Numbered from the stretch's first letter, positions 7,322 through 16,065 are shown. The stretch: DNA of 64,000 nt from Streptomyces sp. WP-1 (GCF_030450125.1 NZ_CP123923.1:4526001-4590000), one strand, 5' to 3'. The notes: generated by a model not told the origin, from the sequence alone. Numbers and translations: made by a program.

Positions 7322-8551
7322 TCACCCGACGAGGTGGAACCGGTCCGACATGCGACGCAGCTTCTCCCGGGTCGTCGCCCGCTCGGCGTACACGATGCTG
7401 CGCAGGGTTGACCGGGCGATGGGATGGTTGCGGACGAGCTGGGGCGCGATGCGCTCGGCCGTCTCCAGTTCGGCCAGTGCCTTGCCGCGGTTCCCGTCCC
7501 ACAGCCAGGCACGCGCCAGGTCCATGTGGTGATGGCCGCGCCGGGAGTTGGGGAGCGAGCCGACCAGAGACGGGTTCGTACGGCGGTTTATCGTCAGCGC
7601 CTTGTGCTGCTCGTGCATCTCCAGTGCCACGCTGATCGCGTGAATCTGCACGTTGCCGGGGGAGAACGTCAGGCTGTGGCGGTCGTACACGGGAGGGCCG
7701 TCGTACTCCGCCAGCCGGTCGGCCGCGGTACGTGCGTGAGAGACGCGGTCCTCGGCTTCCGCGCTGTGGCCCGCTCGTGCGGCGGAGACAGCCGCGCGAA
7801 GCTGGAGGGAGCCCCAGGCGCGGAGGGCGAGAGGCTCACCCTGGTCGTATGCCTGCTGCACGGAGCGAATGGCCTTGTCCGACAGCGCGATGGCGTCGTC
7901 CCAGTCCGCTGTGGCCCACATGTCCCAGACGCGCATCCAGTCGGCGACGGCGGGCAGGACGGGGTCGGCGGACTGCCGGGCGGACCAGGCGGCCCGCTCA
8001 CATGCCATGGCGACCAGCTCAGGGTGTCCAAGAGCGTGCGCGGCGGTGTGGGCGAACTTGCAGCACACGGCGTAGATCGCGAACGCCTCTTCCCGCTCGT
8101 GTCCCGTGGCGACCTCGGCGAGGGCACGCGCCTCACGGAACAGATCGGGAAGCACTTCCATGATCGCCACGTTGGCGGCGGCGTCACGCAGCCGATGCAG
8201 CCGGGCGGTCTCCTGCCAGAGTCGGCGAGCGGGCCGGGGGGTTCCGTCGAAGACGGGGGCGAGGTCGTAGCGACGCAGTTCGCGCGTGATCGCAGCGGCC
8301 GCGACCTGCCATTGGTTCTCGGCCGGGGAACTGCTGTACGGCCGCCCGATCAGGTCGTTCGGGTGAATGTGCAGCTCCGACGCCAGCCGGTTGAGCAGAC
8401 CGACGCGGTCCAGTTCGATGAGCCCGCGTTCCATCTTGGACACCCAGCCCTGCGTCTTGCCCAGGGCGGCAGCGAGGTCGGCCTGCGTCATGCCGAGGCG
8501 AAGCCTCGCACGGCGTGCGCGACGGCCGATCTCTTCGGCTTCTTCCAGCAT
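7322..8551 (-). CDS. XRE-family transcriptional regulator with TPR-like C-terminus
   Basis: A 409-residue regulator. An XRE helix-turn-helix at residues about 10-65 (RARLRLGMTQADLAAALGKTQGWVSKMERGLIEL) is followed by a long Ala/Leu-rich alpha-helical region. Periodic helical pairs (EEAFAIYAVCCKFAHTAAHALG, then ALRAWGSLQLRAAVSAARAG, then MDLARAWLWDGNRGKALAELE) look like TPR-type repeats of the kind that sense peptides or proteins. It has the layout of the orphan XRE-TPR regulators common in Streptomyces. A perfect palindrome, TGGAGTACTCCA, lies 111 bp upstream of its start and could be its operator. Its target is unknown; the only close divergent gene is a decayed one. Confidence 0.85.
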   Translation of the reverse strand: MLEEAEEIGRRARRARLRLGMTQADLAAALGKTQGWVSKMERGLIELDRVGLLNRLASELHIHPNDLIGRPYSSSPAENQWQVAAAAITRELRRYDLAPVFDGTPRPARRLWQETARLHRLRDAAANVAIMEVLPDLFREARALAEVATGHEREEAFAIYAVCCKFAHTAAHALGHPELVAMACERAAWSARQSADPVLPAVADWMRVWDMWATADWDDAIALSDKAIRSVQQAYDQGEPLALRAWGSLQLRAAVSAARAGHSAEAEDRVSHARTAADRLAEYDGPPVYDRHSLTFSPGNVQIHAISVALEMHEQHKALTINRRTNPSLVGSLPNSRRGHHHMDLARAWLWDGNRGKALAELETAERIAPQLVRNHPIARSTLRSIVYAERATTREKLRRMSDRFHLVG

Positions 8552-8661
8552 CAGTGCGCCCCCCTATGGGTGGGGCGCCGGCGGTCCAGCGGGCGGCGAG
8601 GCATCGTGCTCCATCCGTCGGGGCTTCTACTCTCGACGGTACCGAGGCCGTGTGCCGCGTG

Positions 8662-8673
8662 TGGAGTACTCCA
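8662..8673. promoter_or_regulatory. 12-bp palindrome in divergent promoter
   Basis: TGGAGTACTCCA is perfectly palindromic. It sits between the XRE regulator (start 8551, leftward) and the decayed gene at 8745 (rightward). It is a candidate operator for the XRE protein, given its position and symmetry; no direct evidence. Confidence 0.45.
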
Positions 8674-8744
8674 GGTCACGGAAGTCCCCACCGCGCGGTT
8701 GAGCTGAGGGTGGAGATCGGTTCCTGAACACCGTGGTGAGAGGG

Positions 8745-8975
8745 ATGGGCATGTCGAATACCGAGGGTGCGCGGCTGGTTCGGGAGGCCTGGATCGGCGG
8801 GGTCCGCCGGTACTTTCCCGGGGAGCCGAAGGCCGGGTACGTCACGCCGTGGGAGGACACCCCGTAGTTGGGAGCGGGAGGCCGCGGGGGCGGTGTATGA
8901 GCAGGTCCGGCACTTCATCGAGGTCAGCTGGTGGGACCACGGCCCGGTCGGCAGCAGGAGACCGACGCGGATGTC
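8745..8975 (+). pseudogene. Frameshifted remnant of a small Streptomyces hypothetical gene
   Basis: The first frame reads from ATG 8745 for 40 codons (MGMSNTEGARLVREAWIGGV, then RRYFPGEPKAGYVTPWEDTP) and stops at TAG 8865. Dropping one base at that stop restores SWEREAAGAVYEQVRHFIEV in the next frame, the natural continuation. A third segment, QQETDADV at about 8952-8975, is again in the first frame. I recall intact relatives as two similar halves of the form REAWI..GVRR.FPGEPK...YV..W...P.WE...A..VYEQV, so both a frameshift and an internal deletion seem to have happened. The remnant runs into the 3' end of the acyl-CoA synthetase gene. The 40-residue product could still be made; whether it works is doubtful. 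Confidence 0.6.
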
Positions 8976-10503
8976 ACGACGGTCCGAACCGCTCGCGCAA
9001 TTTGTACTTGACGACCTTCCGCAGCGTCTCGTTACGTGGCAGCTCCTCCACCACCTCCAGCCGTTCGGGGAGCTTGTGCGTCGCCAACCCCCGGGTGCGG
9101 AGGAACGACATGACCTCGGGCAAGGTCAACTCCGCTGCGCCCGGACGCCGTTCCACCACCGCGCACACCAACTCCCCCCGCTCCACGTCCGGCAGGCCTA
9201 TCACCGCCACATCTCCCACCCCCGGATGCCCGTGCAGCAGGTCCTCGATCTCCTTCGCGGAGATGTTCTCGCCCTTGCGGATGATCACGTCCTTGAGGCG
9301 GCCGGTGAGGACGAGGTGGCCGGTGGGGGTGAGGTGGCCGAGGTCGCCGGTGGGGAGGTAGCCGTCGGGGGTGAAGGGTGAGTCGGAGGCGCCGAGGTAG
9401 CCGTGGCAGACGGCCTCGCCGCGCAGGTGGATCTCGCCGTCCACGATGCGGATGTCCATGCCCGCGGGTGGGCGGCCCTCCGTCGTCGCCAGGTTGGCCG
9501 GGGTGTCCGTCGGGTCGCCCATGGTGATCATCGGGGCCTCGGTCATGCCGTAGCCGTGGGTGAGCTGGACGCCCAGTTCGCGTACCACCTGGTGGTACAG
9601 CTCGGGTGGCTTGGGGGCGCCGCCGCCCGCCAGGAGGCGCAGGGTGGGGATCAGCCGGGTGCCGGGCCGCTTGCGCTGTTCCGTGAGGAAGAGGGAGTAG
9701 AAGGCCGTCGAGCCGCCGGCCACCGTCACACCGTGGCGGCGGTACTCCGGCAGGGAGTCCGGGAGCGCGAAGTGTTCCAGGAGCAGGGCCGGGACGCCGT
9801 ACAGCAGCAGCATCACCAGGTAGTCCGCGCCGCCCACGTGCGCGTAGGGGAAGGCGATCGAACCGACGTCGTCCGGGCGCAGCCGCAGCGCGTGGGCCAG
9901 GCAGGAGCCCGCCGCGATCAGGGAGCGGTCGCAGTGCAGGACGCCCTTGGGGGTGGAGGTGGTGCCCGAGGTCCAGTAGATCCAGCGGACCGGGGTGCCG
10001 GAGGGGGGCGGGGCGGGGAGGACGGCGGGGTCGCCGGTGGGGAGGGTGTCGTAGGCCGGGAAGACGCCGGGGGCGCCCAGGCGGTGGGCCATCGCCGTGT
10101 GGTCGTGGCTGCGCCACACGCCCGGGACCGCGAGGAACGACGCCTGCGACCGCCGTAGCGCGAAGGCCACCTCCCGGTCCCGGTAGAAGGGGATCAGGGG
10201 GGACTGGACGGCGCCGAGGCGGGCCAGGGCCAGGGACAGGACGGCCGTTTCGATACGGGTCGGCAGCTGCCAGGCCACCACCGTGCCGGGGCGCACCCCC
10301 ATGCCGTACAGGCCCGCCGCCACCCGGGCCGCCCACCCGCACAGCTCGCCGAAGGTCAGCGAGCGGGAGGACTGGAGGAAGACCGGGCGCCCGGGGGTGA
10401 GGGCGGCGCGGCGGGCGGCCAGCTCCCACAGGGTGCGGGAACAACTCAGGGACCGCGCGGTCTCGTTCGCGGATGCCAGAGGGGACGGGACCATGGTCGC
10501 CAC
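8974..10503 (-). CDS. AMP-dependent acyl-CoA synthetase
   Basis: A 509-residue ANL-superfamily ligase that activates a carboxylic acid to its CoA thioester through an acyl-adenylate. The ATP-binding P-loop IYWTSGTTSTPKGVLH is near residue 175. The adenylate motifs HGYGMTEAP and YLPTGDLGHL and the hinge GRLKDVIIRKGENISAKEIE follow, and the catalytic Lys of the ETLRKVVKYKLRE end is present. Overall it resembles FadD/cyclohexanecarboxylate-CoA ligase types. GTG 10503 is used; ATG 10494 is an alternative. It is divergent from the amidohydrolase/dehydrogenase operon, with a perfect CTGAC-N5-GTCAG palindrome 19 bp upstream, tying it to that regulon. The acid it activates is unknown. Confidence 0.92.
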   Translation of the reverse strand: MATMVPSPLASANETARSLSCSRTLWELAARRAALTPGRPVFLQSSRSLTFGELCGWAARVAAGLYGMGVRPGTVVAWQLPTRIETAVLSLALARLGAVQSPLIPFYRDREVAFALRRSQASFLAVPGVWRSHDHTAMAHRLGAPGVFPAYDTLPTGDPAVLPAPPPSGTPVRWIYWTSGTTSTPKGVLHCDRSLIAAGSCLAHALRLRPDDVGSIAFPYAHVGGADYLVMLLLYGVPALLLEHFALPDSLPEYRRHGVTVAGGSTAFYSLFLTEQRKRPGTRLIPTLRLLAGGGAPKPPELYHQVVRELGVQLTHGYGMTEAPMITMGDPTDTPANLATTEGRPPAGMDIRIVDGEIHLRGEAVCHGYLGASDSPFTPDGYLPTGDLGHLTPTGHLVLTGRLKDVIIRKGENISAKEIEDLLHGHPGVGDVAVIGLPDVERGELVCAVVERRPGAAELTLPEVMSFLRTRGLATHKLPERLEVVEELPRNETLRKVVKYKLRERFGPS

Positions 10504-10522
10504 CTGCCCGGGGGAAAGACTG

Positions 10523-10537
10523 CTGACGGTGCGTCAG
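10523..10537. promoter_or_regulatory. CTGAC-N5-GTCAG operator, perfect copy
   Basis: CTGACGGTGCGTCAG lies 19 bp upstream of the acyl-CoA synthetase start. A second copy lies 16 bp to the right, so this divergent promoter carries one site per gene. Confidence 0.8.
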
Positions 10538-10553
10538 GTATGTGGCATGCTAA

Positions 10554-10568
10554 CTGACGCTCCATCAG
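10554..10568. promoter_or_regulatory. CTGAC-N5-GTCAG operator, one mismatch
   Basis: CTGACGCTCCATCAG differs from the palindrome at one base of the right arm. It lies 27 bp upstream of the amidohydrolase ATG at 10596. Confidence 0.7.
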
Positions 10569-10595
10569 ATGAGTCCGGTCCGGCGGAGGGGAACC

Positions 10596-11792
10596 ATGGC
10601 GATCGAACTGCCCCGCATCATCAGCGTCGACGACCACGTGATCGAGCCCGCCCACCTCTTCGAGACCTGGCTGCCGGCGAAGTACCGGGAGCGGGGACCG
10701 CGGCCGCTCACCGCCGGGATCGGTGAACTCGCCTACGTGGGCGGGAAGTACCAGATCAGCATGGACCCGGAGGGGACCCCGACGGACTGGTGGATCTACG
10801 AGGACCTGAAGTTCCCGTACAAGCGCAACATCGCCGCCGTCGGCTTCGACCGCGACGAGATGACGCTGGAGGGGATCACCCGGGAGCAGATGCGGCGGGG
10901 GTGCTGGGACCCCAGGGCGCGGCTGGCGGACATGGACCTCAACCATGTCGAGGGGAGTCTGTGCTTCCCCACCTTTCCCCGCTTCTGCGGGCAGACCTTC
11001 GCCGAGGCGCACGACAAGGAAGTCGCCCTCGCCTGTGTGCGCGCCTACAACGACTGGATGGTGGAGGAGTGGTGCGGCGACAGCGGCGGCCGGCTCATCC
11101 CGCTGTGCCTGATCCCGTTGTGGGACGTGGGGCTGGCCGTCGAGGAGATACGGCGGAACGCGGCGCGCGGGGTGCGGGCCGTCACCTTCTCGGAGATCCC
11201 GACGCACCTCGGGCTGCCGTCCATCCACACCGGCTACTGGGACCCGTTCTTCGCCGTCTGCGAGGACACCGGCACGGTCGTCAACATGCACATCGGCAGC
11301 AGCTCCCAGATGCCCGCCGCCTCCCCGGACGCCCCGCCCGCCGTCCAGGCGTCCCTCAGCTTCAACAACGCGATGGCCTCGATGATGGACTACCTCTTCA
11401 GCGGGGTCCTGGTGCGGTTCCCGAGGCTCAAACTCGCGTACTCCGAGGGGCAGATGGGGTGGGTGCCGTACGCCCTGGAGCGCGCCGACGACGTGTGGGC
11501 CGAGCACCGGGCCTGGGGCGGGGTGCGGGATCTGGTGCCCGAGCCCCCGTCGACGTACTACTACCGCCAGATCTACTGCTGCTTCTTCCGCGACAAGCAC
11601 GGTGTCGCCTCGCTCGACGTCGTCGGCCGTGACAACGCCACCTTCGAGACCGACTACCCGCACGTCGACTCCACCTTCCCGCACACCGAGGAGATCGCCC
11701 TCGACCATGTGCGGGGCCTGGACGAGGAGACCGTGTACAAGCTGATGCGCGGCAACGCCATCCGCATGCTCGGGCTCGACCTGGACCGGTGA
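10596..11792 (+). CDS. Amidohydrolase family protein (PF04909 type)
   Basis: A 398-residue metal-dependent TIM-barrel hydrolase or decarboxylase of the amidohydrolase-2/ACMSD superfamily. The N-terminal strand IISVDDHVIEPAHLFE carries the first metal-site His. MHIGSSSQMP (near residue 232) and ETDYPHVDSTFPHT (near residue 352) carry the later His and Asp ligands. ATG 10596 follows a GGCGGAGGGG ribosome site. Its stop overlaps the start of the acyl-CoA dehydrogenase, so these genes form an operon. A close paralogue is at 47852, sharing blocks such as CFPTFPRFCGQTF and RAYNDWMVEEWCG. I infer action on a CoA-activated or free acid intermediate; the reaction is not known. Confidence 0.88.
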   Translation: MAIELPRIISVDDHVIEPAHLFETWLPAKYRERGPRPLTAGIGELAYVGGKYQISMDPEGTPTDWWIYEDLKFPYKRNIAAVGFDRDEMTLEGITREQMRRGCWDPRARLADMDLNHVEGSLCFPTFPRFCGQTFAEAHDKEVALACVRAYNDWMVEEWCGDSGGRLIPLCLIPLWDVGLAVEEIRRNAARGVRAVTFSEIPTHLGLPSIHTGYWDPFFAVCEDTGTVVNMHIGSSSQMPAASPDAPPAVQASLSFNNAMASMMDYLFSGVLVRFPRLKLAYSEGQMGWVPYALERADDVWAEHRAWGGVRDLVPEPPSTYYYRQIYCCFFRDKHGVASLDVVGRDNATFETDYPHVDSTFPHTEEIALDHVRGLDEETVYKLMRGNAIRMLGLDLDR

Positions 11793-12925
11793 TGGACCTC
11801 TGCGACACCCCGGAGGAGGCGGAGTTCCGGGCACGGCTGCGGGAGTGGCTCCATGAGGTGCTGCCCGGGCTGCCACCGAAGCCGGACCCCGCCGACTGGC
11901 CGGGGCGGCGGGCCTACGACCTCGGCTGGCAGCGGACGCTGTACGACGCCGGGTACGCCGATGTCCACCGGAACGCCTCCCCGGCGCTGCGGATGATCTT
12001 CCTGGAGGAGTCCGAGAAGGCGGGCGCGCCCTATGTGGGGGCGAACTTCGTCGGGCTGCTGCACGCGGGGCCGACCATCGCCGCCGAGGGCACCGACGCC
12101 CAGCGGGCGCGCTGGCTGCCGCCGATCCTGCGCGGTGAGGAGGTGTGGTGCCAGGGGTTCAGCGAGCCGGACGCCGGCTCCGACCTCGCGGCACTGCGCA
12201 CCCGGGCCCGCCGGGACGGCGACGACTACGTGGTCACCGGCGGCAAGATCTGGACCTCGCACGCGGAGGTCGCCGACTGGTGCGAACTCCTCGTCCGCAC
12301 CGACCCGGACGCGCCCCGCCACCACGGCATCACCTGGCTCGCGATGCCGATGGACGCCGAGGGGGTCACCGTACGGCCGCTGCGCACGCTCGCCGGGTCC
12401 GCCGAGTTCGCCGAGGTGTTCCTGGACGAGGTGCGGGTGCCGGCCGCCAACCGGGTCGGCGCGGAGAACGACGGCTGGCGGGTCACCATGGTCACCCTGT
12501 CCTTCGAACGCGGCACCGCCTTCGTGGGCGAGGTCGTCGCCTGCCGCCGCACCCTTCGCCAACTGGCGTGCGGGGCACGGGAGAACGGCCGCTGGGACGA
12601 CCCCGCGCTACGGCGCCGGCTCGGCCGCCTCGACGCCGAGTTCCGCGCGCTGTGGCGGCTGACCCAGTGGAACGTCAGCGCGGCGATGGCCGGCGGGGGC
12701 GTGCCGGGGGTCGGCGGGTCCGTCTTCAAGCTCCGGTACTCGGCCGCCCGTCAGGAGTTGTACGACACCGCCGCGGACGTCCTCGGCCCGGACGCCCTCG
12801 ACCTCGACCGGCCGTGGGTGCTGGACCGGCTGTCCTCGCTGTCGTACACGATCGCGGCCGGCACCTCGCAGATCCAGCGCAACATCGTGGCCGAGCGGAT
12901 GCTGGGGCTGCCGAAGGGGAGATGA
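11792..12925 (+). CDS. Acyl-CoA dehydrogenase, alpha-type partner
   Basis: A 377-residue flavin-dependent acyl-CoA dehydrogenase. Visible family motifs are EEVWCQGFSEPDAGSDLAAL (residues about 112-131), GGKIWTSHAEVADWCELLVRTD and the C-terminal TIAAGTSQIQRNIVAERMLG that binds FAD in this subfamily. The start (ATG 11792, or GTG 11789) overlaps the amidohydrolase stop, and its own stop overlaps the next dehydrogenase as ATGA. The second gene encodes the complementary GGMGFTWE-type subunit. Such adjacent unequal pairs form alpha2beta2 enzymes in actinobacterial sterol side-chain degradation (FadE26/27, FadE28/29), so I infer a heterotetramer. The substrate is unknown. Confidence 0.92.
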   Translation: MDLCDTPEEAEFRARLREWLHEVLPGLPPKPDPADWPGRRAYDLGWQRTLYDAGYADVHRNASPALRMIFLEESEKAGAPYVGANFVGLLHAGPTIAAEGTDAQRARWLPPILRGEEVWCQGFSEPDAGSDLAALRTRARRDGDDYVVTGGKIWTSHAEVADWCELLVRTDPDAPRHHGITWLAMPMDAEGVTVRPLRTLAGSAEFAEVFLDEVRVPAANRVGAENDGWRVTMVTLSFERGTAFVGEVVACRRTLRQLACGARENGRWDDPALRRRLGRLDAEFRALWRLTQWNVSAAMAGGGVPGVGGSVFKLRYSAARQELYDTAADVLGPDALDLDRPWVLDRLSSLSYTIAAGTSQIQRNIVAERMLGLPKGR

Positions 12926-13794
12926 GGGTGCGGTTCCAACTGAGCGAGGATCAGCGTGCGTTGAAGATGGGGGTACGGCGGCTGCTGGAGCGGCGGTTTC
13001 CCCGGGAGGCCCTGCGCGCGGCCGTCGACGCCCCCGGGCGGATCGACCGGGAGCTGTGGCGGGCGCTCGGGGAGGCCGGGTTCTTCGCGCTCACACTGCC
13101 GGAGGCGGAGGGCGGGGTGGGGCTCGGGCGCCCCGAGGCCGTGCTCGCCTTCGAGGAGGCCGGGCGGGCGCTGCTGCCGGGCCCGCTGGTGGCCACGCAT
13201 CTCGCGGCGGGTGCCGTACCGGGCGCGGCGGCGGGGGAGACGGTCGTGGCCGCCGTCGGCGGGGCCCTGGTGGAGTGGCTGGACGCGGCGGACGTCGTGC
13301 GGGGGGACACCTCCGGAGCCGTACCGCTGCGGTCGGTCGACCCGCTGACCCCCCTGCACCGGGTCCCGCGCCCGGCCGCCGCCGACCCTCTCGCCGTTCT
13401 CCTCACGGCGGCCGAACAACTGGGCGGTGCCGTACGGCTGAGCGAGCTGGCGGTGCAACACGCCCGGACCCGCCAGCAGTTCGGGCGGCCGATCGGGGCG
13501 TTCCAGGCCGTGCAGCATCTGTGCGCGGACCTCCTGGTGCGCGCCGAGACCGCGCGGGCCGCCGTCTACGCGGCCGCCGTCACCGGGGACCCGGGCGACA
13601 TCGCGGCCGCCCGGCTGCTCGCCGACGAGGCCGCCGTGCGCGGCGCCCGCGACTGCCTCCAGGTGCACGGCGGCATGGGCTTCACCTGGGAGGCGGACGT
13701 GCATCTGCATCTGAAGCGGGCGTGGGTGCGTGCGCAACGCAATGGGAGTGTCACGGATAGTGAGGAGCTGCTTGCCGCGGGGTTGGTCTCCTGA
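12922..13794 (+). CDS. Acyl-CoA dehydrogenase, short beta-type partner
   Basis: A 290-residue member of the acyl-CoA dehydrogenase family, about 90 residues shorter than a full enzyme. The middle beta-domain is reduced: it runs from LPEAEGGVGLGRPEAVLAFEEAG to the C-terminal helices with little between. The C-terminal motifs HARTRQQFGRPIGAFQAVQH (near residue 183) and CLQVHGGMGFTWEADVHLH (near residue 246) are intact. It is translationally coupled (ATGA) to the full-length dehydrogenase before it. A shortened subunit next to a full-length one fits the heterotetrameric FadE pairs in which each chain supplies part of the FAD and active site. It ends the operon that starts at 10596. Confidence 0.9.
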   Translation: MRVRFQLSEDQRALKMGVRRLLERRFPREALRAAVDAPGRIDRELWRALGEAGFFALTLPEAEGGVGLGRPEAVLAFEEAGRALLPGPLVATHLAAGAVPGAAAGETVVAAVGGALVEWLDAADVVRGDTSGAVPLRSVDPLTPLHRVPRPAAADPLAVLLTAAEQLGGAVRLSELAVQHARTRQQFGRPIGAFQAVQHLCADLLVRAETARAAVYAAAVTGDPGDIAAARLLADEAAVRGARDCLQVHGGMGFTWEADVHLHLKRAWVRAQRNGSVTDSEELLAAGLVS

Positions 13795-14319
13795 GCGTTG
13801 CTGCCCTGCGCCGGAGCAAAGCCATGGCCCAAGATGTCGCGGATCGTGGCGCCTCGGAATCACAGAGCGTCGATACCGGGTTGTGTCCTTCGGGAGGGCT
13901 CGTCACGGCCCGGAGTCGGTGGGTGCTCCGGTACCTTGTGTGGGATGCGAGTGGCTGCGAACGCGGGCGATGCCGGCGGTGCCCCTGAGGCGGCGCCGGG
14001 ACATGCGATGCGCGCCGCTACTCGCGGGGCGGACCGGGGCGAGGCCCCCGGCTGTTCGACTCCCCGGCGTAAGCGTCGCACAGTATCCCCTACGCGTACT
14101 CCTTCGCGAGGGAATATGCCCGAAGCGCTTGTTGGGGTGACTGTACGTCAACCATGCTGTGAGGCAAGGAGATCACGTTCCGTGACCCTTGCTCTGGCTG
14201 TTGTCCAGGCCATGCAGGAAATGGCTACGATCGTGGCCCTCGTGATCGTCGTCCCGGCTCGCGCCGGGGCGGTTCGGTGGCGCGGGGTCGCGGTCTCGCC
14301 GGTTCGGATGGTGTGAGCG
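13795..14319. other. 525-bp region without a firm gene
   Basis: Between the dehydrogenase and the ATP-binding protein. The composition is less coding-like and several short frames overlap. A frame from 13945 stays open to 14316 but its first half reads as low-complexity Ala/Arg with no recognisable fold. The only piece with a good ribosome site (AAGGAG) is a 44-codon frame at 14182-14316. The promoter of the ATP-binding protein must lie here; I see no clear -10/-35 pair. Confidence 0.5.
14182..14316 (+). CDS. Possible small ORF or leader peptide, 44 aa
   Basis: GTG 14182 is preceded at good spacing by AAGGAG. The frame reads VTLALAVVQAMQEMATIVAL, then VIVVPARAGAVRWRGVAVSP, ending at TGA 14314-14316, three bases before the GTG of the ATP-binding gene. 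The product would be hydrophobic with a basic C-terminal half, like a small membrane peptide. The tight junction suggests translational coupling if it is real. There is no family support. Confidence 0.25.
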   Translation: MTLALAVVQAMQEMATIVALVIVVPARAGAVRWRGVAVSPVRMV

Positions 14320-14808
14320 GTGCAGGTGCTTCAAGTGCAGCTGGAGATCCGGCCCGACCCCGCGGAGGTGGGGCGCGCCAGGAAGTGGGCCCGCTCGCGG
14401 CTCGACGGGCTGGGCATAGCGGCCGACGAGCCGGTGGCCGAGACGCTGGTCCTGCTCGTCTCCGAGCTGGTGACCAATGCCGTGGTGCACACCGGCCGCC
14501 CGGCGGTCCTCAGACTCTCCCTGCCGGGCGCCCAGCTCCCCACCGCCCCCTCGCCCACGGTGCGCGTGGAGGTCACCGACACCTGTACCCGGGCCCCTGT
14601 GCCGCGCTGTGTCGGCAGTGATGCCACCGGCGGCCGGGGCCTCGCCCTCGTGGACTGCCTCGCCGACCGCTGGGGCTGGAGCCGCGAGGGCGCCGGAAAG
14701 AGCATCTGGTGCGAGGTGGACGGCGGCGCGCGCCGCGAGGGGAGCGCGGCGGTGGCGTACGGAGGCGGTCCGTCCGCGTACGAGGATTTCGCCTTCGAGG
14801 CGGTGTAG
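14320..14808 (+). CDS. ATP-binding protein, RsbW-like HATPase
   Basis: A 162-residue GHKL ATP-binding domain. The N box is VLLVSELVTNAVVHTG (residues about 45-60), the D box region is VRVEVTDTCTRAP, and the lid is GGRGLALVDCLADRWGW. The start is GTG 14320, giving MQVLQVQLEIRPDPAEVGRARKW, typical of this family's N-terminus. It is longer than the HATPase at 6486 through a Gly/Tyr-rich acidic tail. No sigma factor or STAS gene is adjacent, so this is one of the many orphan anti-sigma-type ATPases of Streptomyces. Its partner cannot be inferred from position. Confidence 0.85.
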   Translation: MQVLQVQLEIRPDPAEVGRARKWARSRLDGLGIAADEPVAETLVLLVSELVTNAVVHTGRPAVLRLSLPGAQLPTAPSPTVRVEVTDTCTRAPVPRCVGSDATGGRGLALVDCLADRWGWSREGAGKSIWCEVDGGARREGSAAVAYGGGPSAYEDFAFEAV

Positions 14809-15074
14809 CCCCGGGGTGCCGCGGTGCGCCGGGGGATGCCTCCGTGCGCGGGCGTCATGAACCGGCCGCATGTCCTGAATCACCTCCCCGGCATTGACGA
14901 TCCGTGCCCGGCTGAACACGCTGGTGTGCGTCGATCCGCCGCGAGGGGACGGCGAGGGCCGGGCGGCGGCCAGGGGTCCTCGCCGAGAGCGGGTCGCACC
15001 GGAGGGTGGCGCGGGCGTGCGGTGCAGGGGGGCGACCGCGCCGCCAACCGGCCCCCGCCAGAGCGCGTTGATCA

Positions 15075-16001
15075 TCAGAGGACCGCCACCGGTGCCACCG
15101 GCGAACCCGTCGCGCCGACGAACGGTTCGGGCATCGCCGACAGCAGGAACGCGTACCGCCCGCATTCTCCACAGGCTGTGGACAACTTCTCCAGGTTCCA
15201 GTTCTGGCCCTGGAGCATCCCCATCTCCACCAGGTGCAGCGCATGCACCGGCAGCCATAGATTGTCGATCTCGGGCGGAAAGATCTCAAATGTGAGCGTG
15301 TCGTTGGCGACGGCGGCGACATCGCGGGCGTGGAACCACTCCGGCGTACGGACCGAGAGCCCGGGGGACGGGTGGCCGTACCCGTGCCGGTCCCCGCCGA
15401 GATACACCCGCACCTGGCCGGTGCGCACCAGCACGATGTCGCCGGCCCGCACCCGCACCCCGCCGAACTCCTCCGCCCGCTCCAGATCCTCCGGTGTGAC
15501 CGCGTGTCCCCCGGCCAGCCGCTCCACGCCCAGCGCCGCCGCCACGTCCAGCAGCACCCCGCGCGAGACGACCGGCCGCGCCGTGTCGATCCCGGAGAAC
15601 TCGGCGCCGCCGTGCGCGGTCACCGTGGCCGCCGGGCGGCCGTTGTAGAGCAGCCCGCCGTGCGAGACATGCGGCAGCGCGTCCCAGTGCGTGCCCGCCT
15701 GGAGGCCCAGGGTCACCACATCGTCGCTGCACGCCACCGTGCCGGGCCCGAACAACTCCTGGTTGAGCTGCGTCATCGCGTGCAGCGGATCGACCCGGCC
15801 CGGGATCACGCCCGTCTGCACCCCGTCGTGGGTGAGGGGCAGCGCGAGCGGGATACGACGGCCCGTGCGCACCTCCGCGACGGCGCCCCGCACCACCTCG
15901 TCGGTGATCAGGTTGAGCGTGCCGATCTCGTCCGCCGCGCCCCAGCGCCCCCAGTTGTTCACCCGCCCGGCGATCTCGTGGAACTCCTGCGGCAGTGTCA
16001 T
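15075..16001 (-). CDS. Cyclase family / kynurenine formamidase-like metal hydrolase
   Basis: A 308-residue protein of the PF04199 cyclase/formamidase family. It opens with a helix and WGRWGAADEIGTLNLIT. The metal-binding signature is VTLGLQAGTHWDALPHVSHG (residues about 95-114), with the H-x-D-x3-H ligands. The C-terminal EFSGIDTARPVVSRGVLLDV and IVLVRTGQVRVYLGG segments are typical. GGAGG lies upstream of ATG 16001. It is divergent from an SDR gene, with a regulon palindrome between them, so I place it in the catabolic pathway. Family members hydrolyse C-N or lactone-type bonds in aromatic or alicyclic substrates; the substrate here is unknown. Confidence 0.87.
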   Translation of the reverse strand: MTLPQEFHEIAGRVNNWGRWGAADEIGTLNLITDEVVRGAVAEVRTGRRIPLALPLTHDGVQTGVIPGRVDPLHAMTQLNQELFGPGTVACSDDVVTLGLQAGTHWDALPHVSHGGLLYNGRPAATVTAHGGAEFSGIDTARPVVSRGVLLDVAAALGVERLAGGHAVTPEDLERAEEFGGVRVRAGDIVLVRTGQVRVYLGGDRHGYGHPSPGLSVRTPEWFHARDVAAVANDTLTFEIFPPEIDNLWLPVHALHLVEMGMLQGQNWNLEKLSTACGECGRYAFLLSAMPEPFVGATGSPVAPVAVL

Positions 16002-16050
16002 CCGGTGCCTCCCCGGGGCTTGTGTCCGCGCGTGAGCCGGGTCATAAAAT

Positions 16051-16065
16051 CTAACGGTCCGTCAG
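16051..16065. promoter_or_regulatory. CTGAC-N5-GTCAG operator, one mismatch
   Basis: CTAACGGTCCGTCAG, with one changed base in the left arm, lies 49 bp from the cyclase start and 21 bp from the SDR start. It could control both divergent genes. Confidence 0.7.

Noticed and set aside
13945..14181. Start of a 124-codon gene upstream of the HATPase
   Set aside because: The first two thirds read as unstructured Ala/Arg text with no ribosome site at its ATG. Only the last 44 codons have a plausible start.
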